Part shown: piece after piece, positions 36,453-45,331 of the stretch
Position numbering within the stretch: position 1 is the stretch's first letter
How the letters are laid out: each line of letters begins with the position of its first letter
From: Prevotella sp.
Lineage (GTDB): Bacteria; Bacteroidota; Bacteroidia; Bacteroidales; Bacteroidaceae
DNA length: 64,000 nucleotides
Reading direction: 5' to 3'
NCBI GenBank assembly: GCA_017417465.1
Contig: JAFPZD010000145.1
Span: 26,644-90,643, forward strand
The notes under the pieces: model-generated
The model's input: only the letters and a program-made list of their open reading frames with translations
Databases searched by the model: none
What the model was told of the DNA's origin: nothing
Position numbers and translations under genes: made by a program

Positions 36453-37835
36453 ATGAAGATCAAGAAGCGTTGGATAATTCTGATGACGGCAATGACGTTG
36501 ATAGCCGTCGCTGGCGTGTTCGTAGGCGAGCCTACGTTCGAATGTGACTGGTCGGTGGTTTCGGCTGCTGACGTGGCGTGGCTGATTACGGCCACGATTT
36601 TTGTATTGATGATGACACCAGGGCTGTCGTTTTTCTATGGCGGCATGGTGGGGGCGAAGAATGTGATTTCCACCATGCTCCAGTCGTTCATTGCCATGGG
36701 CCTGATTTCGGTGCTATGGGTGGCGGTGGGCTTCTCGCTGTGCTTTGGCGACGACATTGGTGGCGTGATAGGGAATCCGTTGACGTTCCTCATGTTCCAA
36801 AACGTTGGTGCTGAAGTGTACACGACGCCTGCGGGCAACGTGCTGGGTGGCGCCACCATTCCGCTGGCCCTGTTTGCCCTGTTCCAGATGAAGTTCGCCA
36901 TCATCACGCCGTCGCTCATCACAGGGTCGTTTGCCGAGCGCGTGCGTTTCTCGGCTTACCTGTTTTTCATGATGTTCTTCTTTTTCGCCATCTACTGTCC
37001 ACTGGCACACATGACATGGCATCCCGAAGGACTGTTTATGAAGTGGGGCGTCGTCGACTTTGCCGGTGGCATCGTCGTACACGCCTCTTCGGGCATAGCC
37101 GCCCTCGCAGGCGCCATCTATCTGGGCCGCCGGAACACGGAGAAGAGCGAGCCCGCCAACATTCCATTTGTGTTGTTGGGTGCTGCCCTCCTTTGGCTAG
37201 GCTGGTTTGGCTTCAACGCTGGTTCGTCGCTGCACGCCGACGGTCAGGCCGTCAAGGCATTCCTCAACACGAATACAGCTTCGGCCACTGCCATGATGAC
37301 ATGGATAATCTTCGACTGTCTGCGCGGCCGAAAGCCGTCGGCCATGGGTGCCGCCGTGGGCTGCGTAGTAGGTCTGGTAGCCATCACACCATCAGCTGGC
37401 TATGTCACCGTCGGCCAAAGCATCTTTATCGCCTTCGTCATCACGCTCATCTGCAACGTGGCCGTCTATTGGCGCTCACACTCCCAGATTGACGATGCCC
37501 TCGACGTGTTTCCCACCCACGGCACGGGCGGCATCTTCGGCACCGTGCTGACCGGCATCTTCATCCAGGAGGGCCTCATCGCAGGAACATGGGAGGGCTT
37601 CGTCATATTTCTCTACCATCTGCTGGCCATCGTCATTGTCTTTGTCTATACTTTCGCCATGAGTTGGCTGGGCTACAAACTCATCGACAGTCTCATACCC
37701 ATGCGCGTCTCAACCTACAGCGAGAAGGTGGGGCTCGACTTCTCGCAGCACGATGAGCACTACGGGCTGGCCCATATCGGCGAGCGCGAGCTGGCTGAGT
37801 ACGAGGAGCACATCAGGGAAAAAGAAAACAAATAG
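36453..37835 (+). CDS. amt: Ammonium transporter
   Basis: The 460-residue Amt/MEP/Rh channel has about eleven hydrophobic helices, with the signature MMTPGLSFFYGGMVGAKN near the N-terminus, FAGGIVVHASSGIAALAGA (the D/H pore region) and LNTNTASATAMMTW. The start at 36453 (MKIKKRWIILMT) gives a short charged lead before the first helix; a longer frame begins at 36405. No PII (glnK) gene follows, unlike the usual amt-glnK pairing. A small outer-membrane protein gene comes 2 bp later instead. The location opposite gltBD-glnN points to nitrogen-limitation control. Confidence 0.95.
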   Translation: MKIKKRWIILMTAMTLIAVAGVFVGEPTFECDWSVVSAADVAWLITATIFVLMMTPGLSFFYGGMVGAKNVISTMLQSFIAMGLISVLWVAVGFSLCFGDDIGGVIGNPLTFLMFQNVGAEVYTTPAGNVLGGATIPLALFALFQMKFAIITPSLITGSFAERVRFSAYLFFMMFFFFAIYCPLAHMTWHPEGLFMKWGVVDFAGGIVVHASSGIAALAGAIYLGRRNTEKSEPANIPFVLLGAALLWLGWFGFNAGSSLHADGQAVKAFLNTNTASATAMMTWIIFDCLRGRKPSAMGAAVGCVVGLVAITPSAGYVTVGQSIFIAFVITLICNVAVYWRSHSQIDDALDVFPTHGTGGIFGTVLTGIFIQEGLIAGTWEGFVIFLYHLLAIVIVFVYTFAMSWLGYKLIDSLIPMRVSTYSEKVGLDFSQHDEHYGLAHIGERELAEYEEHIREKENK

Positions 37836-37837
37836 AT

Positions 37838-38542
37838 ATGGGAAAAATGGTTTTGCTCGGATTGGGCGTGATGCTGTGCAATATAACTCATGCGCAGGAT
37901 GAAGTTGAGACGACCGTCAGTGGTGACTTTGTAAGTAGTTACATCTGGCGCGGCCAAGACTTGGGCAGTGCGTCGCTACAGCCAACTTTCGGTGTGGGAT
38001 ACAAGGGGTTGTCACTGTCGGCTTGGGGAAATGTAGGACTGACCGACCCTGCCGACACGAAGGAGTTCGACCTGACGCTCAGCTACACTATCGGTGGACT
38101 GAATATCGGTGTGACCGACTACTGGTTCGACGCCGGTCTCGACCCAAACTGTCGCTATTTCAAGTACGACACCCACGGCACAAATCACTTATTTGAGGCC
38201 AACATTGGCTATGATTTCGGAATTGCCTCGCTACAGTGGTTCACCAATCTTGCAGGCAACGACGGTATAAAACAGGACGGCAACCGCGCCTATAGCAGTT
38301 ATATGGAATTAGTTGTCCCATTCAATCTTTCTGATATAACATGGAGCGCAACGGCCGGTGCCGTCCCCTTCGCCACAGACTTCTATGGCACGAATGGTTT
38401 CGCGGTCACCAACCTGTCACTCCGGGCAACGAAGGACATCAAAGTAACTGACTCGTTCTCTATTCCCATCTTCGGACAGGTGACGGCCAATCCTTGTTCA
38501 CAAAGAGCCTACCTTGTTCTCGGTTTTACTTTACATCCATAA
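37838..38542 (+). CDS. Small outer-membrane beta-barrel protein of unknown function
   Basis: The 234-residue protein has a signal peptide (MGKMVLLGLGVMLCNITHAQ) and alternating hydrophobic strands with aromatic girdles (SGDFVSSYIWRGQDLGSASL, LSLSAWGNVGLTD, LTLSYTIGGLNIGVTDYWF), ending in a phenylalanine-containing final strand (AYLVLGFTLHP). The SSYIWRGQ motif resembles the TorF/Gcw_chp group of uncharacterised barrels. It sits between amt (2 bp) and pyrG (1 bp), so it may help ammonium or a nitrogen compound cross the outer membrane; that is inference from context only. Confidence 0.65.
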   Translation: MGKMVLLGLGVMLCNITHAQDEVETTVSGDFVSSYIWRGQDLGSASLQPTFGVGYKGLSLSAWGNVGLTDPADTKEFDLTLSYTIGGLNIGVTDYWFDAGLDPNCRYFKYDTHGTNHLFEANIGYDFGIASLQWFTNLAGNDGIKQDGNRAYSSYMELVVPFNLSDITWSATAGAVPFATDFYGTNGFAVTNLSLRATKDIKVTDSFSIPIFGQVTANPCSQRAYLVLGFTLHP

Positions 38543-38543
38543 T

Positions 38544-40292
38544 ATGAAAACGAAATACATCTTTGTCACGGGCGGCGTCGTTTCCTCGTTGGGCAAGGGC
38601 ATCATTGCAGCCAGTATCGGCAAGATGTTGCAGACGCGCGGCTTCAAGATTACCATCCAGAAGTTCGACCCCTACATCAATATCGATCCTGGAACGCTTA
38701 ACCCCTACGAGCACGGTGAGTGCTATGTGACGGAGGACGGCTTCGAAACCGACCTCGACCTAGGACACTACGAGCGATTTACGGGCATTCGCACCACACG
38801 TAACAACAGCATCACCACGGGCCGCATCTACAAAACGGTGATTGACCGCGAACGTCACGGCGATTATCTGGGTAAAACTATCCAGGTGGTGCCGCATATC
38901 ACAGACGAGATAAAGAGGCGGATGCTACGTGAGGAGCTTGGGGAGGCCTTCGATTTCGTCATTACCGAGGTTGGCGGTACCATCGGTGACATTGAGAGTG
39001 CACCGTTTATGGAGGCCATCCGGCAGCTGCGCTGGGAGTTGGGACGCGATGCGGTGTGTGTCCACCTAACCTACGTACCCTATCTGAAAGCCGCCGACGA
39101 GTTGAAGACGAAGCCTACGCAACACTCAGTGAAGGAGCTGCAGAGCATGGGTATTCAGCCGGACATTCTTGTCCTTCGTACCGAACGCCACCTTGATGAC
39201 GCGATGCGCATGAAGGTGGCATCGTTCTGTAATGTCGACTTGAAGTGTGTAGTACAGAGCGAGGACATGCCCAGCATCTATGAAGTGCCGGTAAATATGC
39301 AGCAACAAGGACTCGATGCCGCCATATTAAGAAAGGTCCAAGCCTCCCCAAGCCCCTCCAAAGGAGGGGATGTTAAGATACCTAATTCCGCGGTCATTCC
39401 TGCTGCTTCAAGTAATCAAACATCCCCTCCTTTGGAAAGGCTACGGGTAGGCGCGTTAGCGGGAATGGGGCTTGGGGAGGCTTTTGGGGAGGCCTGGACT
39501 GCCTGGCTCTCTTTCCTCGACAAGCAGCGCAAGGCTACACACGAGGTACACATAGGAATAGTAGGTAAGTATGATCTACAAGATGCCTATAAGAGCATTC
39601 GCGAGAGCCTGAATCTGGCTGGTGTCTACAATGACGTGAAGGCGAAGATTCATTTCGTGAACAGCGAGGAGGTGACGAGGGAGAACGTCGCCGATAAGCT
39701 CGGTGTTATGGCAGGCATCATCATCTGTCCCGGTTTCGGCCAACGTGGCATCGAAGGAAAAATCATTGCCGCCGAATACGGGCGTACATACAACATTCCT
39801 ACTTTCGGCATCTGTCTCGGTATGCAGATGATGGTCATCGAATTTGCACGGAATGTGCTGGGGTATAAGGATGCGATAAGTAGTGAAATGAAAGCCTCCC
39901 CCCATTGCGTCATCGACCTGATGGAGGAGCAGAAAACCGTGACGAATCTTGGTGGCACAATGCGGCTGGGGGCCTACGATTGTGAACTGGTGAAAGGCAG
40001 TCATGTCTTTGAAGCTTACGGTGAAGTGAGTCTCATTCGTGAGCGTCACCGCCACCGCTACGAGTTCAACAATAAATATAAGGAGGAATACGAGCAAGCA
40101 GGCATGAAATGCGTCGGCATCAACCCTGCCGCTAACCTTGTGGAAATTGTCGAGATACCCGACAAGCAATGGTATATCGGCACGCAATTCCATCCTGAGT
40201 ACAGTTCTACGGTGTTGCACCCGCATCCGCTGTTTATGAGCTTTATGAAGGCTTGCATAAATTGTCAAATTGCACAATCGACAAATAAATAG
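38544..40292 (+). CDS. pyrG: CTP synthase with in-frame repeat insert in the interdomain linker
   Basis: The 582-residue enzyme makes CTP from UTP with glutamine as ammonia donor. The N-terminal amidoligase domain opens MKTKYIFVTGGVVSSLGKGI and the C-terminal amidotransferase domain has the nucleophile Cys424 in FGICLGMQMM and HPEYSS. The family norm is about 535-545 residues. The extra length is an insert at residues about 265-315 (ASPSPSKGGDVK ... NQTSPPLERLRVGALAGMGLGEAF). It falls exactly between the two domains, before HIGIVGKYDLQDAYKS. The C-terminal tail QIAQSTNK is coded by AATTGTC-type repeat DNA. The start ATG lies 1 bp after the upstream stop. Confidence 0.95.
   Translation: MKTKYIFVTGGVVSSLGKGIIAASIGKMLQTRGFKITIQKFDPYINIDPGTLNPYEHGECYVTEDGFETDLDLGHYERFTGIRTTRNNSITTGRIYKTVIDRERHGDYLGKTIQVVPHITDEIKRRMLREELGEAFDFVITEVGGTIGDIESAPFMEAIRQLRWELGRDAVCVHLTYVPYLKAADELKTKPTQHSVKELQSMGIQPDILVLRTERHLDDAMRMKVASFCNVDLKCVVQSEDMPSIYEVPVNMQQQGLDAAILRKVQASPSPSKGGDVKIPNSAVIPAASSNQTSPPLERLRVGALAGMGLGEAFGEAWTAWLSFLDKQRKATHEVHIGIVGKYDLQDAYKSIRESLNLAGVYNDVKAKIHFVNSEEVTRENVADKLGVMAGIIICPGFGQRGIEGKIIAAEYGRTYNIPTFGICLGMQMMVIEFARNVLGYKDAISSEMKASPHCVIDLMEEQKTVTNLGGTMRLGAYDCELVKGSHVFEAYGEVSLIRERHRHRYEFNNKYKEEYEQAGMKCVGINPAANLVEIVEIPDKQWYIGTQFHPEYSSTVLHPHPLFMSFMKACINCQIAQSTNK
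39339..39490. repeat. In-frame palindromic insert in pyrG (family B)
   Basis: Left arm CAAGCCTCCCCAAGCCCCTC ... AGGGGATGTT; right arm AACATCCCCTCCTTTGGA ... GGGGCTTGGGGAGGCTT. The right arm carries the 33-bp block AAGGCTACGGGTAGGCGCG ... GCGGGAAT in reverse relative to gltD and asnB. It is open in the pyrG frame. Confidence 0.92.
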
Positions 40293-40323
40293 TAAATCGT
40301 AAATTGTCAAATTGTAAATAAAA

Positions 40324-42138
40324 ATGGTGGAGCAACTAAAGCATGAGTGTGGCGTGGCGATGATTCGCCTGCTGAAGCCACTGGACTACTACGCCCAGAA
40401 GTATGGCACGTGGGCATACGGCTTCAACAAGCTCTACTTGATGATGGAGAAGCAGCACAACCGTGGTCAGGAGGGGGCCGGTTTCGCCTCAGTGAGTCTG
40501 AACCGTGAGCTAGGCACGGAATATATGTTCCGAGAGAAGGCCGAAGGAAAGGATGCCATCACCGAAATCTTTAGTCGTGTGAAAGAAAAGATGGCAGGCG
40601 AACTCTATATGGGTCATCTGCGCTACTCGACGACGGGAAAGAGCGGGTTGCAGTATGTCCATCCCTTCTTGCGTCGGAACAACTGGCGAGCCAAGAACCT
40701 CTGCTTGTGTGGCAACTTCAACATGACCAACATCGACGAGGTATTCCGTTTCCTGACATCGCTGGGACAGTCGCCACGTTTTTATGGCGACTCGTACATC
40801 ACCCTCGAACTGATGGGTCACCGGCTCGACCGAGAGGTGGAGCGGCTTTATGCCATTGCCAAGAATCAGGGCTTGCAAGGCACGGCCATCACAGGCTATA
40901 TTGACGACCACGTTGATGTGGCCAACGTGCTGCGAACGACAATGGAGCACTACGACGGCGGCTACGTGATGTGCGGCCTTACGGGCAGCGGTGAGATGTT
41001 CGTCGTACGCGACCCCTGGGGCATCCGCTCCGCCTTCTACTACTGTGACAACGAGATTGCAGCCGTTGCCAGTGAGCGCCCAGTATTGCAGACAACCTTT
41101 GACCTGCAGGCTGAGGACATCTGTGAGCTACAGCCCGGCGAGTCGCTCATCGTCCGCCGTAGCGGCGAGAGTCATCTGGAGCAGATTATGCCTGCCAAGA
41201 AACTGAGCGCCTGCTCGTTCGAGCGCATCTACTTTAGCCGGGGCTCCGACCGTGACATCTATCAGGAACGCAAACGCCTGGGCGAACAGCTGACGCCCGC
41301 CATCCTGAAAGCCATTAACAATGATGTAACCAATACAGTCTTTTCATATATCCCCAACACTGCCGAGGTGGCCTTCTATGGCATGACCGACGGCTTCCGT
41401 AAGGCTGCGATTAAGCGAGAGGAATCAGAGCTTGCTCAGATTCCAGAGCGTGAGCAGGTTCGAACGAAGTTCAAACTTCACGGAGAAGTGCGCACGGAAA
41501 AGGTGGTGTGGAAGGACATCAAACTGCGCACTTTTATTGCCGACAACAGCGAGCGCAACGACCTGGCCGCTCACGTCTATGACATCAGCTACGGCTCGCT
41601 GCGTCCACATGAGGACAACCTTGTCATCATCGACGACTCAATAGTGCGTGGCACAACCCTGAAGGAGAGCATCTTCAAGATGCTCGACCGTCTGCACCCC
41701 AAGAAGATTGTGATGGTGAGCAGTTCGCCACAAATTCGCTATCCCGACTATTATGGCATCGACATGGCACGACTAGAAGAGTTTTGCGCTTTTCGAGCCA
41801 CGATGGATCTTATTGAAGAACGTGGTCTGTGGCAACTGGTTAACGACACCTATCTGGCCTGCAAACACGACCCGCAAACAGAAAATCATGTCCGGGCGCT
41901 CTACGAGCCGTTCACCATCGACGAAATCAACCAGAAGATCGTGGAGATGTTGCGTCCGAAGGGCATGCAAACACCCGTCGAACTGGTGTTCCAGAGCATA
42001 GAGGGCCTTCACAAGGCTTGCCCCAACCACCCAGGCGACTGGTATTTCACCGGCCATTACCCTACCCCTGGCGGTACACGTCTCTGCAACGCTGCCTTTG
42101 TAAACTATATCGACACCAAACAAAAGAAGCAACAATAA
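40324..42138 (+). CDS. purF: Amidophosphoribosyltransferase (PurF-type)
   Basis: The 604-residue protein has an N-terminal class II amidotransferase domain (HECGVAMI with probable nucleophile Cys9, HLRYSTTG, CLCGNFNMTN) and a C-terminal phosphoribosyltransferase domain with the PRPP loop VIIDDSIVRGTTLK. It catalyses the first step of purine synthesis from PRPP and glutamine. It is longer than E. coli PurF (about 505), and the N-terminus is extended before the Cys, so the Cys would have to be exposed by processing. No palindromic insert is seen. It lies between pyrG and carAB in the glutamine-amide operon. Confidence 0.9.
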   Translation: MVEQLKHECGVAMIRLLKPLDYYAQKYGTWAYGFNKLYLMMEKQHNRGQEGAGFASVSLNRELGTEYMFREKAEGKDAITEIFSRVKEKMAGELYMGHLRYSTTGKSGLQYVHPFLRRNNWRAKNLCLCGNFNMTNIDEVFRFLTSLGQSPRFYGDSYITLELMGHRLDREVERLYAIAKNQGLQGTAITGYIDDHVDVANVLRTTMEHYDGGYVMCGLTGSGEMFVVRDPWGIRSAFYYCDNEIAAVASERPVLQTTFDLQAEDICELQPGESLIVRRSGESHLEQIMPAKKLSACSFERIYFSRGSDRDIYQERKRLGEQLTPAILKAINNDVTNTVFSYIPNTAEVAFYGMTDGFRKAAIKREESELAQIPEREQVRTKFKLHGEVRTEKVVWKDIKLRTFIADNSERNDLAAHVYDISYGSLRPHEDNLVIIDDSIVRGTTLKESIFKMLDRLHPKKIVMVSSSPQIRYPDYYGIDMARLEEFCAFRATMDLIEERGLWQLVNDTYLACKHDPQTENHVRALYEPFTIDEINQKIVEMLRPKGMQTPVELVFQSIEGLHKACPNHPGDWYFTGHYPTPGGTRLCNAAFVNYIDTKQKKQQ

Positions 42139-42141
42139 CAG

Positions 42142-45100
42142 ATGATGAGAGAAGCAAAACTAATACTCGAAGATGGCACAGCGTTCTGCGGCTGGTCGTT
42201 TGGCTATCATCTGGGAGCGGTTGGCGAGGTGGTCTTCAACACAGCCATGACCGGCTATCCTGAGTGTCTGACAGATCCCAGCTATGCAGGACAGATACTC
42301 GTGATGACGTTCCCGCTGATTGGCAATTATGGTGTGCCCAGCCTCACCCCCGACCCCTCTCCAAAGGGAATGGGGAGTATATACCTTCAAGGGCAGAAAG
42401 CAACTGATGGACAAGCGCATGAACTAACCACTCCCCTCTCCCTTTGGAGAGGGGCTGGGGGAGAGGCCCTCCCTGTTCTGGAAAGCGACCATATTCATCC
42501 CAAGGCACTGGTTGTAGCAGACTATAGTGAGGCATATTCACACTGGAATGCGAAGGAGTCGTTGGCAGCCTGGCTCAAGCGTGAGAAGATTCCTGCCATT
42601 ACAGGCGTCGACACGCGAAGACTCACGAAAGTGCTACGCGAGCATGGTGTGATGATGGGGAGGATTGTAATACATGAAGAATCAAGAATTAAGAATGAAG
42701 CGCTCGAGCTCTGCTCGCTTGCTACCGAAGGGACGCAAGAATTTTCTACCGCACAGATTCCTTTTGATAGCTACGAAGCCGTGAACTGGGTGGAAAAGGT
42801 GAGCTGCAATGATATAATCATCTATTCAAGTTCGCAAGTTCTGCACAGCCGATGCCGTAGGCATCAGACAGTGGTAGCCAGCCATGAAATGGCTGGTAAC
42901 AGGGGGTTGCGTAACGAGCGTGCCGTAGGTACGCGACAAGGGTCGGATGCTGTCGCGTACCTACGGCACACGCTTCATTCTTCACTTCCTCGTGTGGTAC
43001 TTGTGGACTGTGGTGTGAAGACCAATATCATCCGTTGCCTGATACGGCGTGGCCTTGAGGTGGTTCGGGTGCCTTGGGACTACGACTTCAACCAGTTGGA
43101 GTTCGACGGCTTGTTTCTGGCTAATGGCCCTGGTGACCCTGAGCAATGCAGCAAGACGGTGGAGCATATCCGCGCGTTCTTGGAAGGCAAGACAGTTCGC
43201 CCTTGCATGGGCATCTGCCTTGGCAATCAGCTGTTGGCCCGTGCGGCTGGGGCTAAGACCTACAAACTGAAATACGGCCATCGCTCGCACAACCAGCCTG
43301 TGCAGCGGGTGGGCACGACACAGTGCTTCATCACTTCACAAAATCATGGGTATGCTGTGGACAATAAAACATTGCCTGCTGACTGGGAACCGCTCTTCGT
43401 GAACATGAACGACGGCTCAAACGAAGGCATACGCCATAAGACGCGCCCTTGGTTCTCGGCTCAGTTCCATCCAGAAGCATGCTCAGGCCCAACGGATACC
43501 GAATGGTTGTTTGACGAATTCGCTAATAGTTTAAAATGCAAAGTTGAGAGTGTAGAGTTTGCTACCGCCACCGATGGAAACACAAGCTCTACAGCGGTAG
43601 CAAACTCTACACTCTACACTCTCAACTCTACACTAAGAAAAGTTCTCATCCTTGGCAGCGGTGCCCTGAAAATCGGCCAGGCCGGCGAGTTCGACTACAG
43701 TGGCGCACAGGCCCTGAAGGCATTGAAGGAGGAGTGCATCCACTCCGTGCTCATCAATCCAAACATCGCCACGGTGCAAACGAGCAAAGGCATTGCCGAC
43801 ACGGTCTATTTCCAGCCCGTGACGCCAGAGTTTGTGGAGCGCGTTATAGAGAAGGAACGCCCCGACGGCATCCTGCTCTCGTTCGGAGGACAGACGGCCT
43901 TGAACTGTGGTGTGGAGCTATATCAGAAAGGTGTGCTGGAGAAATATGGAGTCCGCGTGCTGGGCACGCCCGTTCAGGCCATCATCGACACGGAAGACCG
44001 CGACCTCTTTGTCAAGCGCCTCGACGAGATTGGCGTGAAAACCATCAAGAGTCATGCCTGCAAAAGCATCGAGGAGGTGCAGCGGGCAGCCCACGAACTG
44101 GGATTCCCCGTCATTCTGCGGGCCGCATACGCCCTTGGCGGTCTGGGCAGCGGCTTCTGCGACAACAACGACGAACTGCTCGCACAAGCCGAGGAGGCTT
44201 TCTCATTCTCGCCCCAGGTGTTGGTGGAAAAGTCTCTGAAAGGTTGGAAAGAGATAGAGTACGAAGTGGTGCGCGACCGCTACGACAACTGCATCACCGT
44301 CTGTAACATGGAGAACTTCGATCCGCTGGGTATACACACCGGCGAGTCCATTGTTGTGGCGCCATCACAGACGCTCAGCAATAGCGAGTACCATAAGCTT
44401 CGTACGCTGGCCATCAAGATTATCCGCCATATCGGCATTGTCGGCGAATGTAACGTGCAGTACGCCCTTGACCCTAACAGCGAGGACTACCGCGTCATCG
44501 AGGTCAATGCCCGACTGAGCCGCTCGTCAGCTCTGGCCTCGAAGGCCACGGGCTATCCCCTTGCCTTTGTCGCTGCCAAGCTGGGCTTAGGCTATGGGCT
44601 CTTCCAGCTGAAGAACTCAGTCACCAAGACCACCTCGGCCTTTTTCGAGCCTGCCCTCGACTACGTGGTAGTCAAAATTCCACGCTGGGACTTGACGAAG
44701 TTCCACGGCGTCAAACGTGAGCTCGGCTCGTCGATGAAGAGCGTAGGCGAGGTGATGGCCATAGGCCGCACGTTTGAGGAAGCTCTGCAAAAGGGCCTGC
44801 GAATGATTGGGCAGGGCATGCATGGTTTCGTTGAGAACCACGAAATCAAGATCAAGGATATAGCTAAGTCGCTACACGAGCCTACGGATATGCGCATTTT
44901 TGTCGTGTCGAAAGCATTGAAGATTGGCTACAGCGTCGAGCAGATTCACCAACTGACAAAGATTGACCGCTGGTTCCTGCAGAAGCTGAAGCACATCGTC
45001 GGCATCGACCTGCAGCTGAAAGAGCAGACTATCCTTGCTGAGGTCTCGGAGTTCATGGAGCCAAGCGAATTCTTAGAATATTTGAGGTCGCCAGAGATCT

Positions 45101-45315
45101 ATAAGCTCTTACATGCCGCCAAGGTTTACGGTTTCTCAGACTTTCAGATTGCACGTGCCATCGGCTTGGAACAGCGGATGAAGCCTGAACAGGCTGGACT
45201 TACCGTCCGCTCGTGGCGCAAACAGCTGGGCCTCGTGCCTACCGTCAACCAGATTGACACCCTCGCAGCCGAGTATCCTGCCCAAACCAATTATCTGTAT
45301 TTGTCGTACCTATAA
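42142..45315 (+). CDS. carAB: Fused carbamoyl-phosphate synthase: CarA joined to the N-terminal half of CarB
   Basis: This 1057-residue chain starts with CarA (about 1-460; amidotransferase Cys359 in CMGICLGNQLL) and continues, through a repeat-coded linker (about 464-498), into CarB (KVLILGSGALKIGQAGEFDY). The CarB part contains the first ATP-grasp unit (RAAYALGGLGSGFCDN, ENFDPLGIHTGES, EVNARLSRSSALASKATGYP) and the oligomerisation domain. It stops at TNYLYLSYL, exactly where the second ATP-grasp half should begin, 16 bp before asnB. Full CarB is about 1070 residues, so roughly half is missing. CarA has two more repeat inserts (about 66-109 and 231-281). The frame is intact from 42142 to the stop, so decay is not obvious, but activity is uncertain. 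Confidence 0.88.
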   Translation: MMREAKLILEDGTAFCGWSFGYHLGAVGEVVFNTAMTGYPECLTDPSYAGQILVMTFPLIGNYGVPSLTPDPSPKGMGSIYLQGQKATDGQAHELTTPLSLWRGAGGEALPVLESDHIHPKALVVADYSEAYSHWNAKESLAAWLKREKIPAITGVDTRRLTKVLREHGVMMGRIVIHEESRIKNEALELCSLATEGTQEFSTAQIPFDSYEAVNWVEKVSCNDIIIYSSSQVLHSRCRRHQTVVASHEMAGNRGLRNERAVGTRQGSDAVAYLRHTLHSSLPRVVLVDCGVKTNIIRCLIRRGLEVVRVPWDYDFNQLEFDGLFLANGPGDPEQCSKTVEHIRAFLEGKTVRPCMGICLGNQLLARAAGAKTYKLKYGHRSHNQPVQRVGTTQCFITSQNHGYAVDNKTLPADWEPLFVNMNDGSNEGIRHKTRPWFSAQFHPEACSGPTDTEWLFDEFANSLKCKVESVEFATATDGNTSSTAVANSTLYTLNSTLRKVLILGSGALKIGQAGEFDYSGAQALKALKEECIHSVLINPNIATVQTSKGIADTVYFQPVTPEFVERVIEKERPDGILLSFGGQTALNCGVELYQKGVLEKYGVRVLGTPVQAIIDTEDRDLFVKRLDEIGVKTIKSHACKSIEEVQRAAHELGFPVILRAAYALGGLGSGFCDNNDELLAQAEEAFSFSPQVLVEKSLKGWKEIEYEVVRDRYDNCITVCNMENFDPLGIHTGESIVVAPSQTLSNSEYHKLRTLAIKIIRHIGIVGECNVQYALDPNSEDYRVIEVNARLSRSSALASKATGYPLAFVAAKLGLGYGLFQLKNSVTKTTSAFFEPALDYVVVKIPRWDLTKFHGVKRELGSSMKSVGEVMAIGRTFEEALQKGLRMIGQGMHGFVENHEIKIKDIAKSLHEPTDMRIFVVSKALKIGYSVEQIHQLTKIDRWFLQKLKHIVGIDLQLKEQTILAEVSEFMEPSEFLEYLRSPEIYKLLHAAKVYGFSDFQIARAIGLEQRMKPEQAGLTVRSWRKQLGLVPTVNQIDTLAAEYPAQTNYLYLSYL
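42340..42468. repeat. In-frame palindromic insert in carA (family A)
   Basis: Left arm GCCTCACCCCCGACCCCTCT ... GGGGAGTATAT; right arm ACTCCCCTCTCCCTTTGGAG ... GGGGGAGAGGC. It encodes LTPDPSPKGMGS ... TTPLSLWRGAGGEA. The last peptide parallels TTPLSTRRGVGGEA in GltD. Confidence 0.9.
42835..42973. repeat. In-frame palindromic element, copy 2, inside carA
   Basis: It repeats the intergenic element at 3250-3385 almost base for base (CAAGTTCTGCACAGCCGATG, CCAGCCATGAAATGGCTGG, then the stem 42919-42938 with 42951-42972, which has two extra bases in the right arm). It encodes VLHSRCRRHQTVVASHEMAG and the following residues. Confidence 0.93.
43540..43632. repeat. Inverted repeat forming the CarA-CarB linker
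   Basis: AGAGTGTAGAGTTTGCTACC at 43548-43567 faces GGTAGCAAACTCTACACTCT at 43596-43615, followed by extra ACTCTACACT units. It encodes VESVEFATATDGNTSSTAVA and the following residues between the two enzyme parts. Confidence 0.85.
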
Positions 45316-45331
45316 AAAAATAAAGAAGATT

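Noticed and set aside
42142-45315. Frameshift as the cause of the short CarB
   Set aside because: The frame is intact through motif after motif up to TNYLYLSYL, and asnB starts 16 bp later. No second-half CarB motifs remain in any frame, so sequence is missing rather than shifted.
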